Below are positions 18,688 to 27,366 of a DNA stretch of 38,476 bases, in pieces. A model generated the notes under the pieces. It was not told where the DNA came from. It made no database searches and saw only the letters and a list, made by a program, of their open reading frames with translations. The first letter of the stretch is position 1, and each line of letters begins with the position of its first letter. A program made the position numbers and the translations under genes. Source of the stretch: Xenorhabdus bovienii. GTDB taxonomy: Bacteria > Pseudomonadota > Gammaproteobacteria > Enterobacterales > Enterobacteriaceae. The stretch is from contig NZ_JANAIF010000033.1 in assembly GCF_024721015.1 (NCBI RefSeq), positions 1 through 38,476 on the forward strand, read 5' to 3'.

Positions 18688-19266
18688 TCAGTGTAGCGTT
18701 GGCTTTTCATTTTTTTTCACGCTATTTGCCGTTTTCGGTGTCGCCAAGGCAATGTAGCAGAGTTGTACTGCAACACGGACGTACTCCAATACTTCTTCCA
18801 GAGCTTGGGACAATTCTTCCTGATCTTCGTCTTCATCGTATCCCAGCATACCGATGTTACGTAAATCAGTAATGACTTCCTGTATTTCCTGTTTTTCTGT
18901 CAGCTTCGGATTCGCCACGCCTAATCCCAACAGGAAATGATTTACCCATCCCGCCAACGCATCAGCACAGTCAAAAACACTCGCCTCATCATCAGGAAGC
19001 AGTAGATTAAAAACAAAATCACTATCATCAAGTGATTCAAAAGTCGTTTCGTATAATTCCCTGATCGGCTGTGCCAACACCTGTGAAAATGCAAGGCCAT
19101 CATTAGTAAGATCATGCATTAGTGCCTGCCAGCTACTGTCATGATTTCCACCGCATAATAGGCCACTGATTAGACCGTGCATTTCGGCGGCTGTCAGCGC
19201 AACTGACTGTTGATGCAAAATTTCATCAAATGATTGATAATTAGGTAATGAGTTTTGTATAGACAT
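18688..19266 (-). CDS. ygfB: YgfB, UPF0149 family protein
   Basis: An acidic, mostly helical protein of 192 residues, the usual family length. [17 protein letters not shown] near residue 25 and [18 protein letters not shown] near residue 98 are family hallmarks. The C-terminal tail is variable and basic. In E. coli the role is unclear; in Pseudomonas aeruginosa YgfB affects beta-lactamase expression through AlpA. It is the first gene of ygfB-pepP-ubiH-ubiI and is divergent from zapA. Confidence 0.92.
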   Translation of the reverse strand: MSIQNSLPNYQSFDEILHQQSVALTAAEMHGLISGLLCGGNHDSSWQALMHDLTNDGLAFSQVLAQPIRELYETTFESLDDSDFVFNLLLPDDEASVFDCADALAGWVNHFLLGLGVANPKLTEKQEIQEVITDLRNIGMLGYDEDEDQEELSQALEEVLEYVRVAVQLCYIALATPKTANSVKKNEKPTLH

Positions 19267-19469
19267 GTATATTGATCATCGTTGGCGATATAAGTTCATG
19301 CTATGCTACCATCAAGGGGAGTCGCTATACCAGACAGCACACACCGATATAAGGAGGGTTGCCTTTTGGTATTGTACGGTAATGATTGTTGTCGGCCTTG
19401 TTTTAATACCAAAATCTGCTTTTATGCCAGAATCAAGGTATCGGCACAGTAATAAATCAGGAAGGTGTC

Positions 19470-19775
19470 ATGTCTGCACAACCAGTAGATATTCAGATTT
19501 TTGGGCGATCATTACGTGTCAATTGTCCACCAGAGCAGGTAGAGGCTTTGCAAGCTGCTGCGAAGGAACTTGATCAGCGTTTGCATAACCTCAAAGAACG
19601 CACCAGAGTAACGAACACTGAGCAACTGGTTTTTATTGTGGCGCTGAACGTTTGTCACGAGTTAGCACAGGAAAAGATGAAAACCCGTGATTACTCCTAC
19701 AATATGGAACAAAAAATAAAAATGCTCCAGCAGACTATTGAACAAGCTTTGTTAGAACAAGGTAAAATTACCTGA
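19470..19775 (+). CDS. zapA: Cell division protein ZapA
   Basis: ZapA binds FtsZ and bundles protofilaments at the mid-cell Z-ring. The product has 101 residues (E. coli 109). An N-terminal globular domain ([18 protein letters not shown]) is followed by a long helix that forms the dimeric and tetrameric coiled coil. An AGGAAGG ribosome-binding site precedes the ATG. Its position divergent from ygfB and upstream of the 6S RNA gene is conserved in gammaproteobacteria. Confidence 0.95.
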   Translation: MSAQPVDIQIFGRSLRVNCPPEQVEALQAAAKELDQRLHNLKERTRVTNTEQLVFIVALNVCHELAQEKMKTRDYSYNMEQKIKMLQQTIEQALLEQGKIT

Positions 19776-19970
19776 CCTCCTAGCTGTCAATAAACTGATC
19801 CTTGTTGATAAATCAGGCAGTAGTCACTATACATGAACATAAGCAGTTGCTTTCTCCATTTAGTTCCATACAATAGGCTCTATAGCGTTGCTTAAAGCCT
19901 GATGAATGGATCCCGACAGACAGGTTCTTGACGGATGAATTCTTAACTGATTGGTTTTAAGTGCTACAAA
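19776..19970 (+). promoter_or_regulatory. Region between zapA and ssrS with the 6S RNA promoter
   Basis: About 195 bp without a gene. The 6S RNA start is preceded by TGCTACAAA at 19962-19970, a plausible extended -10 (TG-N-TACAAA). E. coli uses two promoters upstream of ssrS. I cannot assign the -35 or the distal promoter. There is no clear terminator after zapA. Confidence 0.4.
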
Positions 19971-20158
19971 ATTTCTCTGAGGTGTGCGTGAGCAGGTAAG
20001 TCCCCTGAGCCGATATTTCATACCTATAGAATGTGGTGCTCCGTTTCTTGTGAGCATGCTTGGCTAGACCAAGAAGCCTAATAGGGGCGACACTACGTTC
20101 ACCTTGAACCAAGGGTTCAAGGGTTACCACCTGCCGCGGCATCTTGGAGAACCCCCTT
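19971..20158 (+). ncRNA. ssrS: 6S RNA
   Basis: This regulatory RNA mimics an open promoter and sequesters sigma-70 RNA polymerase in stationary phase. Identity is clear from long blocks shared with E. coli 6S RNA: ATTTCTCTGAG at the 5' end, CCCCTGAGCCGATATTTCAT near 20005, the CACCTTGAACCAAGGGTTCA block near 20100, and a CATCTTGGAGAACCCCCTT 3' strand that pairs with the 5' end. Its length of about 188 nt fits (E. coli 184). The ends are placed by homology. It lies between zapA and ygfA, the conserved location, and is probably processed from an ssrS-ygfA transcript. Confidence 0.95.
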
Positions 20159-20202
20159 ATTTATCTGTTTTGTATCCTTTTCTGCATTAATAGGCAGGTT
20201 TC

Positions 20203-20796
20203 ATGCAATCAGATCCTTTTTTATCTCTCCGAAAATCCATAAGAAAACAAATTCGACAGTTACGTCAAAATCTATCCCCAGAGCAGCAATCGCAATTTGC
20301 CCAGCAGGTCGCTCAAAATGCCATGTCTCATCCCAAGATCCAGCAGGCGAACAAGATTGCCCTGTATCTCGCCTTTGATGGTGAATTAGACACCCGACCG
20401 CTGATTCAGCAGCTTTGGCAACAAAATAAACAAGTTTATCTGCCCGTATTGCACCCATTCAGTCAGCATCATCTGCTGTTCCTGCATTACCATGCTGAGA
20501 CTTCCCTCAACTGCAATCGTTTTAACATAGAAGAACCACCATTAGATGTCCGGCAGGTTTTGCCCGTCTCTGAGCTTGATGTGATGTTTATTCCACTGGT
20601 GGCTTTTGATAGCACAGGGCAACGTTTGGGGATGGGAGGCGGTTTCTACGACAGAACGCTCGCCAAATGGCAACAGCAGAATTTTTATCCGATTGGGTTG
20701 GCGCACGATTTCCAATTAGTTAATTCATTGCTAAGTGCAAGCTGGGATATTCCTCTGCCAGAAATCATTACGCCTGAAAAAATATGGCGCTGGTAA
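20203..20796 (+). CDS. ygfA: 5-formyltetrahydrofolate cyclo-ligase
   Basis: Converts 5-formyl-THF to 5,10-methenyl-THF using ATP, returning stored folate to the one-carbon pool. The product has 197 residues. Family signatures are YLAFDGELDTRPLI, PLVAFDSTGQRLGMGGGFYDRTL (substrate and ATP binding) and the N-terminal basic LRKSIRKQIRQLRQNL segment. The ATG at 20203 follows AGGCAGG. It is 44 bp after the 6S RNA 3' end and probably shares its transcript. In E. coli the linked 6S RNA and ygfA affect persistence. Confidence 0.95.
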   Translation: MQSDPFLSLRKSIRKQIRQLRQNLSPEQQSQFAQQVAQNAMSHPKIQQANKIALYLAFDGELDTRPLIQQLWQQNKQVYLPVLHPFSQHHLLFLHYHAETSLNCNRFNIEEPPLDVRQVLPVSELDVMFIPLVAFDSTGQRLGMGGGFYDRTLAKWQQQNFYPIGLAHDFQLVNSLLSASWDIPLPEIITPEKIWRW

Positions 20797-20815
20797 TGAC
20801 AGTTTATTCTTTTCA

Positions 20816-20847
20816 GGGGCTACTGTTTCTACGATAGCCCCATTTTT
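20816..20847 (+). terminator. Terminator of ssrS-ygfA
   Basis: GGGGCTA (20816-20822) pairs with TAGCCCC (20835-20841) and is followed by ATTTTT. It separates ygfA from the convergent serA and may act weakly in both directions. Confidence 0.8.
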
Positions 20848-20867
20848 CATAGTATTCGCCCAGGCAA

Positions 20868-22109
20868 TCAGTAAAGCAGGCGAGAGCGGATCGTGCCAGG
20901 CAGAGCTTTCAGGTTTTGCAGAACCATTTCAGCCTGAGCCGAATTTTGCGTCGTGATATCAATGACCACATAGCCAATATCTCCGTTGGTACGCAGGTAT
21001 TGTGCCTCAATATTGATTTCCTGATCGGTGAAAACTTGGTTGATACTAGTCAAAATGCCAGGACGGTTCTCATGGATATGCAGTAGTCGGTGAGTATCTT
21101 TGGCATGAACAGGCAGTGAAACTTCAGGGAAGTTGACCGCTGACAGCGTAGAACCATTGTCAGAATATTTGACCAGTTTACCCGCGACTTCGTAACCAAT
21201 ATTCTCTTGGGCTTCTTGTGTTGATCCGCCAATATGCGGAGTCAGCAATACATTATCAAATTTGCTCAGAGGCGAGATGAAAGGCTCATTGTTCGTTGCA
21301 GGTTCACTCGGAAACACATCAAGTGCCGCACCGGAAAGATGTTCGCTCTCCAGCGCGTCATGGAGTGCAGGAATATCCACTACCATGCCACGTGAGGCAT
21401 TAATCAGGATTGCACCCGGCTTCATCAGCTCCAGCTCTTCCACGCCGATCATGTTTTTTGTTGAGCCTGTTTCAGGTACATGCAGGCTGACAACATCGCT
21501 CATATTCAACAATTCAGACAGATGATGTACTTGCTGTGCATTTCCCAACGGCAATTTATTTTCAATATCATAGAAATGAACATGCATGCCGATATTTTCA
21601 GCCAGAATGCCAAGCTGTGTACCGATATGACCGTAACCAATAATGCCGAGCTTCTTACCTCGTGCTTCATAACAGCCTTTGGCCTGTTTATCCCATATTC
21701 CTCTGTGTGCTTTCGCATTTGCAATAGGAATACGACGTAATAGCAACAGTAACTCACCCAACACCATCTCAGCCACGGAACGTGTATTGGAAAATGGTGC
21801 GTTAAATACGGGAATACCACGTTTTTCAGCCGCTTTCAGGTCAACCTGATTGGTGCCGATACAGAAACATCCCACAGCAACCAGTTTTTCGGCCGCTTCG
21901 AAAATTTCTTCAGTCAATTGAGTACGAGAACGGATACCCACAAAGCGAGCATCACGAATCGCTTCTTTCAATTCTTCAGGTTCCAACGCCCCTTTGTGAT
22001 ATTCAATATTGCTGTATCCCGCAGCCCGCAGGTTATCAACTGTGTTCTGATGAACGCCTTCCAGTAGCAAAAATTTAATCTTATCCTTTTCTAAAGATAC
22101 CTTGACCAT
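20868..22109 (-). CDS. serA: D-3-phosphoglycerate dehydrogenase
   Basis: First enzyme of serine synthesis, oxidising 3-phosphoglycerate with NAD+. The 413-residue product (E. coli 410) has the NAD-binding motif IIGYGHIGTQLG, and the catalytic Arg, Glu and His in NASRGMVVD, VFPSEPA and TPHIGGST. The C-terminal ACT domain binds serine for feedback inhibition, with HENRPGIL and NIEAQYL supplying the binding residues. The serine and glycine link to the gcv genes is metabolic only; they are not an operon. It is convergent with ygfA. Confidence 0.97.
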   Translation of the reverse strand: MVKVSLEKDKIKFLLLEGVHQNTVDNLRAAGYSNIEYHKGALEPEELKEAIRDARFVGIRSRTQLTEEIFEAAEKLVAVGCFCIGTNQVDLKAAEKRGIPVFNAPFSNTRSVAEMVLGELLLLLRRIPIANAKAHRGIWDKQAKGCYEARGKKLGIIGYGHIGTQLGILAENIGMHVHFYDIENKLPLGNAQQVHHLSELLNMSDVVSLHVPETGSTKNMIGVEELELMKPGAILINASRGMVVDIPALHDALESEHLSGAALDVFPSEPATNNEPFISPLSKFDNVLLTPHIGGSTQEAQENIGYEVAGKLVKYSDNGSTLSAVNFPEVSLPVHAKDTHRLLHIHENRPGILTSINQVFTDQEINIEAQYLRTNGDIGYVVIDITTQNSAQAEMVLQNLKALPGTIRSRLLY

Positions 22110-22356
22110 TTGCCCGCCCTATCGTTGTCTTAATTTTCAGAATATCCATAATGAATTCCACCAAAATAACAAAAAAAACAGCAACGGCAATACAATCGTT
22201 TGCTCACGCAACAGGGTAAATCGAAGTAAAAAAGTTGTTATACGTAGTAATATGACTTGTTACAGTCTAAAAACAGAACTTTGAGGAATTTTTAGGCTAG
22301 AATGTGATATATCTCACTAAATTTTAATTTTTTAAAAAAACATGGAAATATTTTAA

Positions 22357-22374
22357 GGGCAGATTATTCTGCCC
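22357..22374 (-). terminator. Weak terminator-like hairpin after rpiA
   Basis: GGGCAG (22357-22362) pairs with CTGCCC (22369-22374) 10 bp past the rpiA stop. On the minus strand it is followed by TTAAAATATTT and not by a full T run, so termination may be inefficient. Confidence 0.5.
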
Positions 22375-22384
22375 CAATAAACGA

Positions 22385-23044
22385 TTATTCTACGATCGTT
22401 TTAACGCCATCCGCTGTCCCGACCAGCACCACGTCAGCACCACGATGGGCAAATAGGCCGACCGTCACCACGCCAACGATACCATTTATTTTATTTTCCA
22501 ACGCAACGGGATCAAGAATGGCAAGATTATGAACATCCAGAATGACATTGCCATTATCCGTGACCACATTCTGGCGATAAACTGGGGTTCCACCTAATTT
22601 CACCAGTTCACGAGCAACGTAAGAGCGCGCCATTGGGATAACCTCAACCGGCAGCGGGAATTTACCCAGCACATCGACTTGTTTTGATTCATCAATGACA
22701 CAGATAAATTTCTTTGCAACAGCGGCAATAATTTTTTCTCGCGTCAATGCTGCGCCGCCTCCCTTGATCATATGCATATGGCCATTGATTTCGTCAGCAC
22801 CATCAACATAAATATCCAAGCTATCAACTTCATTACAGTCAAAAATGGGAATGCCCAGACTTTTTAATTTTTCAGTCGATGCTTCCGAGCTGGACACTGC
22901 GCCTTCGATTTGATTTTTGATTGTCCCTAATGCATCAATGAAATGCGATGCCGTTGAACCTGTACCAACACCTACGATTGTGCCGGGTTTGACGTATTCC
23001 AGTGCTGCCCAACCTACTGCTTTTTTTAGTTCGTCCTGTGTCAT
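22385..23044 (-). CDS. rpiA: Ribose-5-phosphate isomerase A
   Basis: Interconverts ribose-5-phosphate and ribulose-5-phosphate in the pentose phosphate pathway. From the ATG at 23044 the product has 219 residues, identical in length to E. coli. Active-site segments [12 protein letters not shown] (about 25-36), YVDGADEI (about 79-86) and [12 protein letters not shown] (about 94-105) are intact. An in-frame GTG at 23053 would add three residues, but AGG lies only two bases before it, so 23044 is preferred. It is divergent from argP. Confidence 0.97.
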   Translation of the reverse strand: MTQDELKKAVGWAALEYVKPGTIVGVGTGSTASHFIDALGTIKNQIEGAVSSSEASTEKLKSLGIPIFDCNEVDSLDIYVDGADEINGHMHMIKGGGAALTREKIIAAVAKKFICVIDESKQVDVLGKFPLPVEVIPMARSYVARELVKLGGTPVYRQNVVTDNGNVILDVHNLAILDPVALENKINGIVGVVTVGLFAHRGADVVLVGTADGVKTIVE

Positions 23045-23208
23045 ATCAATCACAGCCTATAATCAGTTACAAGGAAAAATCCGGCCACCAGTATAAACAA
23101 TATTTTGCCTCACCCGGCGAAAAAATATGGCATAGTGCTGTGCAGCACAAAAAAATATAGAACCCTATGGCACAGAAAACTGAGCAAGAATGGAGAATCT
23201 GATTTTCA

Positions 23209-24114
23209 ATGAAACGTCCTGATTACCGATCCCTACAAGCGTTGGATACAGTGATCCGAGAGCGCGGTTTCGAGCGTGCGGCGCAAAAACTCTGTATTAC
23301 CCAGTCAGCGGTATCCCAACGTATCAAGCAATTAGAGAATATGTTTGGGCAGCCCTTATTAGTACGCACCGTTCCCCCTCACCCTACAGAACAAGGACAA
23401 AAACTGCTCGCACTATTACATCAGGTAGAATTGCTGGAAGCACAATGGCTCGGCGATGAAAATGGTAACGATATCCCGTTACTGCTCTCACTTGCAGTCA
23501 ATGCCGACAGTTTGGCAACGTGGCTCTTGCCAGCGCTCCATCCTGTTTTATCCGATGTCCCTATCCGACTCAATATTCAGGTGGAAGATGAGACCCGTAC
23601 TCAAGAAAGTTTGCGGCGCGGAGAAGTCGTCGGAGCTATCAGTATTCAATCACAGCCACTGCCAAGCTGCCTGGTGGATAAATTAGGCGCCCTCGATTAT
23701 CTGTTTGTGGCATCGCCTAAATTCGCTGAACGATTCTTTCCGAATGGCGTCACTCGTTCAGCTTTACTAAAAGCCCCTGCGGTTGCATTCGACCATTTGG
23801 ATGATATGCATCAGGCATTTTTACAGCAGCATTTTGATTTATCACCGGGCAGTGTTCCCTGCCATATTGTGAATTCCTCTGAAGCATTCGTTCAATTAGC
23901 AAAACAAGGCTCGACATGCTGCATGATCCCACACCTGCAAGTCGACAAAGAGCTGCAAGCCGGCGAATTAATTGATTTAACTCCAGGGCTATGTCAGCGC
24001 CGTATGCTTTATTGGCACCGTTTTGCTCCAGAAAGTGGCGCGATGAGAAAAGTCACTGACACCCTACTGAAACTAGGGCGCCAGATGTTACGTCAGGAAG
24101 ATGAAATTAGTTAG
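23209..24114 (+). CDS. argP: LysR-type regulator ArgP (IciA)
   Basis: Transcription activator of argO and lysine-sensitive genes; arginine and lysine act as co-effectors. It was earlier described as an inhibitor of replication initiation. The 301-residue product (E. coli 297) has an N-terminal winged helix-turn-helix ([20 protein letters not shown], about residues 22-41) and a C-terminal LysR effector domain. It is located between rpiA and its likely target argO. Its TAG stop overlaps the stop of the convergent yggE. Confidence 0.95.
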   Translation: MKRPDYRSLQALDTVIRERGFERAAQKLCITQSAVSQRIKQLENMFGQPLLVRTVPPHPTEQGQKLLALLHQVELLEAQWLGDENGNDIPLLLSLAVNADSLATWLLPALHPVLSDVPIRLNIQVEDETRTQESLRRGEVVGAISIQSQPLPSCLVDKLGALDYLFVASPKFAERFFPNGVTRSALLKAPAVAFDHLDDMHQAFLQQHFDLSPGSVPCHIVNSSEAFVQLAKQGSTCCMIPHLQVDKELQAGELIDLTPGLCQRRMLYWHRFAPESGAMRKVTDTLLKLGRQMLRQEDEIS

Positions 24115-24848
24115 CGTTGCAATTCAAAAACCGCTTCAACCTGATCAGAGAATTCGATGCTTTGTGGTTCATAAGTTTCACTGGCTGAATCCTCAGCAGG
24201 AGCTGCGGCCATAAGCGCTGACCTGTATTTCAGGCGGCTCATTGGAAAAGGCACGGCTTCAGGGGAACGATAAGTGACGCTATACACAGGGCCTAACTTG
24301 CTGTTGAAGCCTTTTGCCAGTGCAGTCGCCTGCTGAATCGCATTTTCAATGGCTTTCTGTCTAGCTTCATCACGATAACGCTGTGGATTATCGACACTGA
24401 ACTGCACTGAACTGATCTCATTCAATCCTGCTTTCAATGCACCATCCAATAATGTACTCAGTTGATCCAACTGACGAACTTTGACTTCAACTGAACGTGA
24501 TGCACTATAACCCGTAATAGTTGATTTACCCGTCTTTTGTTCGTATTTATATTCTGGCTGAGTGCGTAAATTGGCCGCATTAATCTCTTTCTTGTCAATA
24601 CCATTGGTTTTCAAGAAATCAAAATATTTTGCGACGCGTTCATCCACTTTCTGCTTTGCGTCTGCTGCACTTTTTTGAGTCACTTTCACATGGATCATCA
24701 AAGTCGCTATATCCGGCGCTGCTTTGATGATCGCATTACCAGAAGTAGATATATGTGGGGCGGGGGGTAATTCAGCAGCAGAAGCAGCCATACAGGACAA
24801 ACTTCCTACTGCCATCATTGCAGCGAATATCAGTGATTTATGTTTCAC
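24111..24848 (-). CDS. yggE: SIMPL-domain protein YggE (oxidative stress defence)
   Basis: A predicted periplasmic protein of 245 residues with a signal peptide ([20 protein letters not shown], cleavage near ASAAE) and a single SIMPL domain (DUF541) over the remainder. [19 protein letters not shown] begins the domain. E. coli YggE lowers reactive oxygen levels when overproduced, but its biochemical activity is unknown. It starts 107 bp after argO, the same pairing as in E. coli. Confidence 0.92.
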   Translation of the reverse strand: MKHKSLIFAAMMAVGSLSCMAASAAELPPAPHISTSGNAIIKAAPDIATLMIHVKVTQKSAADAKQKVDERVAKYFDFLKTNGIDKKEINAANLRTQPEYKYEQKTGKSTITGYSASRSVEVKVRQLDQLSTLLDGALKAGLNEISSVQFSVDNPQRYRDEARQKAIENAIQQATALAKGFNSKLGPVYSVTYRSPEAVPFPMSRLKYRSALMAAAPAEDSASETYEPQSIEFSDQVEAVFELQR

Positions 24849-24955
24849 AAAACCTCCTTCGGATACAACAAGTAAACAGGCACTTTTTACAGTTTACAGT
24901 AAGACAAAGCGCTTTCCAGAAACATTAGCACACTATCTATAAAGTAGTATGTAAC

Positions 24956-25579
24956 TCAATAAAAAATCTGTAATCCCTGTTTGAGCAAACTCCATGCGAT
25001 ATACCACATCACACAACCAACAAAGAGGTTAATGATTCTTTGTGATCGAGGCTGATTGAGTACGGGTGAAAACCAGGCAGCCAGAATTGACAATGCAAAA
25101 AACCAGCTTATGGATGCCGTAGCCGCCCCAACGGTAAACCACGGTCTAAGTTCCGATGACAGTCCTCCTCCCACGCTACCTAATACCACAAAGGTATCCA
25201 GATAAACATGCGGATTCAGCCACGTTACAGCAAATAATGTCACGATGACTCGCCAGCGGTTCTGGACAATATTCTCAGAACGGGAGAGTTCGATATTCGC
25301 TGATAACGCCACTCGAAAAGCACTCCATCCATACCATAGCAAAAATGCCACTCCGCCCCATGTCACCGCTTGCAGCAGAAACGCCGATTGCCCAAGCAAA
25401 GCACTTCCTCCAAATACCCCCGCCGTGATGAGAACAATGTCGCTGGTGGCACATAACGTTGCGCTCATTAAATGAAACTGTTTTCTACTTCCCTGCTGCA
25501 TCACAAAAACATTTTGTGGTCCAAGCGGGAGGATCATGGCAGCACCAAGAAAAAAGCCCTGTATAAATGTCGAAAGCAT
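24956..25579 (-). CDS. argO: Arginine exporter ArgO (LysE family)
   Basis: An inner-membrane exporter of arginine and its toxic analogue canavanine. The 207-residue product (E. coli 211) has five to six hydrophobic segments. The LysE-family signature [19 protein letters not shown] lies near the N terminus, and [19 protein letters not shown] in the middle. In E. coli it is activated by ArgP with arginine and blocked with lysine; argP is 0.8 kb away here. The upstream region contains a perfect dyad that may be the ArgP site. Confidence 0.95.
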   Translation of the reverse strand: MLSTFIQGFFLGAAMILPLGPQNVFVMQQGSRKQFHLMSATLCATSDIVLITAGVFGGSALLGQSAFLLQAVTWGGVAFLLWYGWSAFRVALSANIELSRSENIVQNRWRVIVTLFAVTWLNPHVYLDTFVVLGSVGGGLSSELRPWFTVGAATASISWFFALSILAAWFSPVLNQPRSQRIINLFVGCVMWYIAWSLLKQGLQIFY

Positions 25580-25652
25580 GCAGAAGCCCCTAATAATTAC
25601 TCAATTAGCTATGTTATATATGCATATTAGGAAAGATCATATATGAGTAAAA

Positions 25653-25671
25653 ATGAATAATTCTTATTCAT
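25653..25671. promoter_or_regulatory. Palindrome upstream of argO, candidate ArgP site
   Basis: ATGAATAA-TTC-TTATTCAT is a perfect 8-bp dyad with a 3-base centre, 74-92 bp upstream of the argO start. LysR-type regulators bind dyads in this location. The match to ArgP specifically is inference. Confidence 0.35.
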
Positions 25672-25751
25672 CATTAGATAATTTAATAATAAATATCAAT
25701 AATATAGTCAAATATCAGCATGATGGAAGAAGAAGCAGGTAAAACTGCTTA

Positions 25752-25788
25752 AGCTTGGTGTGAGAATTTTCACTACTCACACCAAGCT
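25752..25788 (-). terminator. Terminator hairpin of mscS
   Basis: A perfect 13-bp stem, AGCTTGGTGTGAG (25752-25764) with CTCACACCAAGCT (25776-25788), starts 8 bp after the mscS stop. On the minus strand it is followed by TAAGCAGTTTT, and on the plus strand by ACTTTTATT, so the T run is imperfect on both sides. Confidence 0.65.
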
Positions 25789-25795
25789 ACTTTTA

Positions 25796-26668
25796 TTATT
25801 CGTCTATCTTCTTCTGTACGGCAGCTTGCTGCTGATGCAGATAGACATCCATTTGTGGGAATGGAATGCTGATATTGTGCTGATCCAGAGTACGTTTGAA
25901 ACCTTCCATCAGATCCCAGTAAACACTCCAGGCATCATCATTGCTTGTCCATACACGCACAATAAAGTTCAGTGATGAAGGTGCCATTTCGTGCAGACGA
26001 ATGGTGATACCTTTTTCATGTTGAATGCGTTTGTCCGCTTTAACCACATCACCCAGCACTCTTTTCACTTCATCAATATCCGCGTTATAAGCAACACCAA
26101 CCATAATCTGAGTACGACGGTTCGGCTCACGGCTGGTATTGATAATGTCGTTCGCAATAATCTTTCCGTTAGGGATCACGATGATACGATCATCACCACT
26201 ACGCAGCGTTGTAGAGAAAATCTGTACTTGTACAACCGTTCCTTCCGCGCCGCCAATAATGACATATTCACCCGTACGGAGTGGCCGGAAAATCACCAGA
26301 AGAACACCCGCAGCAAAATTTGACAGCGATCCCTGTAATGCCAAACCTACCGCCAAACCAGCAGCACCAATAACTGCAATGACAGACGCTGTCTGAATGC
26401 CCAATTTTCCAAGCACTGCGATAATTGCAAACGCGATGATGGCATAACGAATAATCGCGGACAAAAAATCAGAGATAGTTGCATCAATGCCACGCAATGA
26501 CATGACGCGCTTAACTGTTTTATTAGCCAGTTTAGCAACAAGCAAGCCCACGATCAGAATGACGATGGCCGACACAACATTCACCGCATATTGAATCAAT
26601 AGCTCCTGATTGCTGGCAAACCAATTTGCTGCTTTATCAATCTCACCTGATAGATTGATCTCTTCCAT
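25796..26668 (-). CDS. mscS: Small-conductance mechanosensitive channel MscS
   Basis: A homoheptameric inner-membrane channel that opens under membrane tension to release solutes in hypo-osmotic shock. From the ATG at 26668 the product has 290 residues (E. coli 286). TM1 and TM2 precede the glycine- and alanine-rich pore helix TM3 (AAGLAVGLALQGSLSNFAAG). The beta domain (EYVIIGGAEGTVVQVQIFSTTLR) and the C-terminal cage follow. An in-frame GTG at 26680 would add four residues, but the E. coli-like MEEINLSG start is preferred. In E. coli fbaA follows. Here the next gene on the right is yacL. Confidence 0.95.
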   Translation of the reverse strand: MEEINLSGEIDKAANWFASNQELLIQYAVNVVSAIVILIVGLLVAKLANKTVKRVMSLRGIDATISDFLSAIIRYAIIAFAIIAVLGKLGIQTASVIAVIGAAGLAVGLALQGSLSNFAAGVLLVIFRPLRTGEYVIIGGAEGTVVQVQIFSTTLRSGDDRIIVIPNGKIIANDIINTSREPNRRTQIMVGVAYNADIDEVKRVLGDVVKADKRIQHEKGITIRLHEMAPSSLNFIVRVWTSNDDAWSVYWDLMEGFKRTLDQHNISIPFPQMDVYLHQQQAAVQKKIDE

Positions 26669-26846
26669 AAAAAAGCCCACCTTTTATTGTTGGAACCTAT
26701 CTCATTCAGTGCTGTTATCAGCTATAACCTCACCTGATAACATAGGCCACTATGCAAAAAACAAACGGAAAAACCAGTACTACAACATACAAAAGTGATG
26801 GAATATCGATTATGGCAGAAAACCCTCTTTGGTTGAACACTAACAC

Positions 26847-27218
26847 TTATCTTTGGTTTTTTTGCAAAACAAAATCTTTATAGTCGGCTAACATATCGAT
26901 AAAATCGTCTGTTCCACAAAAAGCCAGACTCTCGTTATCATAGTAACTCATCCCCTCTTCCACCATTTCTGTATCGAACTGGAGTTGGTTAGCCCTAATC
27001 ATGATTTCTCCCTCACTCATCAATAATGTGTATTCATGACCGATCAATTGCCATTGGCGCTCACTGCCTTTGATGCCCGCCAGTGCTGAAGTTATTTTAT
27101 CCAATACACTCAAATCACCTTTAACTTCTTCATTCAACCAATGACCAATCGCTTCATGATCCATCGAAAAAGAAGTTGTAACGTGACCCGCAATATCCTG
27201 CGTAAATTCATATTCCAT
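26847..27218 (-). CDS. yacL: YacL, UPF0231 family protein
   Basis: A small acidic cytoplasmic protein of 123 residues similar to E. coli YacL (120): MEYEFTQDIAGHV, SMDHEAIGHWLNEEV, GSERQWQLIGHEYTLL, ANQLQFDTEMVEEGMSYYDNESL. Its function is unknown. In-frame starts at 27251 and 27221 are possible. The ATG at 27218 matches the family start, with GGGG six bases upstream. It lies downstream of acnB, the same neighbour as in E. coli, but separated by a strong terminator. Confidence 0.9.
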   Translation of the reverse strand: MEYEFTQDIAGHVTTSFSMDHEAIGHWLNEEVKGDLSVLDKITSALAGIKGSERQWQLIGHEYTLLMSEGEIMIRANQLQFDTEMVEEGMSYYDNESLAFCGTDDFIDMLADYKDFVLQKNQR

Positions 27219-27321
27219 CATGCACCCCACTATATTGTTGATATCAACCACATCTGGATTTTAAACATTTCCGCAGCTCTCACCTCAGAGACAGTCCACA
27301 AACTGACACAAAAGCTACCAT

Positions 27322-27354
27322 AAAAAAAGGAGGCATCTGCCTCCTTTTTTTTTG
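27322..27354. terminator. Bidirectional terminator after acnB
   Basis: AAAAAAAGGAGGCA (27322-27335), two bases, then TGCCTCCTTTTTTTTT. It is symmetrical, with an A run before and a T run after, so it can terminate on both strands. It lies 13 bp past the acnB stop. Confidence 0.9.
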
Positions 27355-27366
27355 CAATATACTTTT

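Noticed and set aside
26713..26742. Terminator upstream of mscS
   Set aside because: The TGTTATCAG/CTGATAACA hairpin has no T run on either strand and lies upstream of mscS and downstream of yacL without a clear role.
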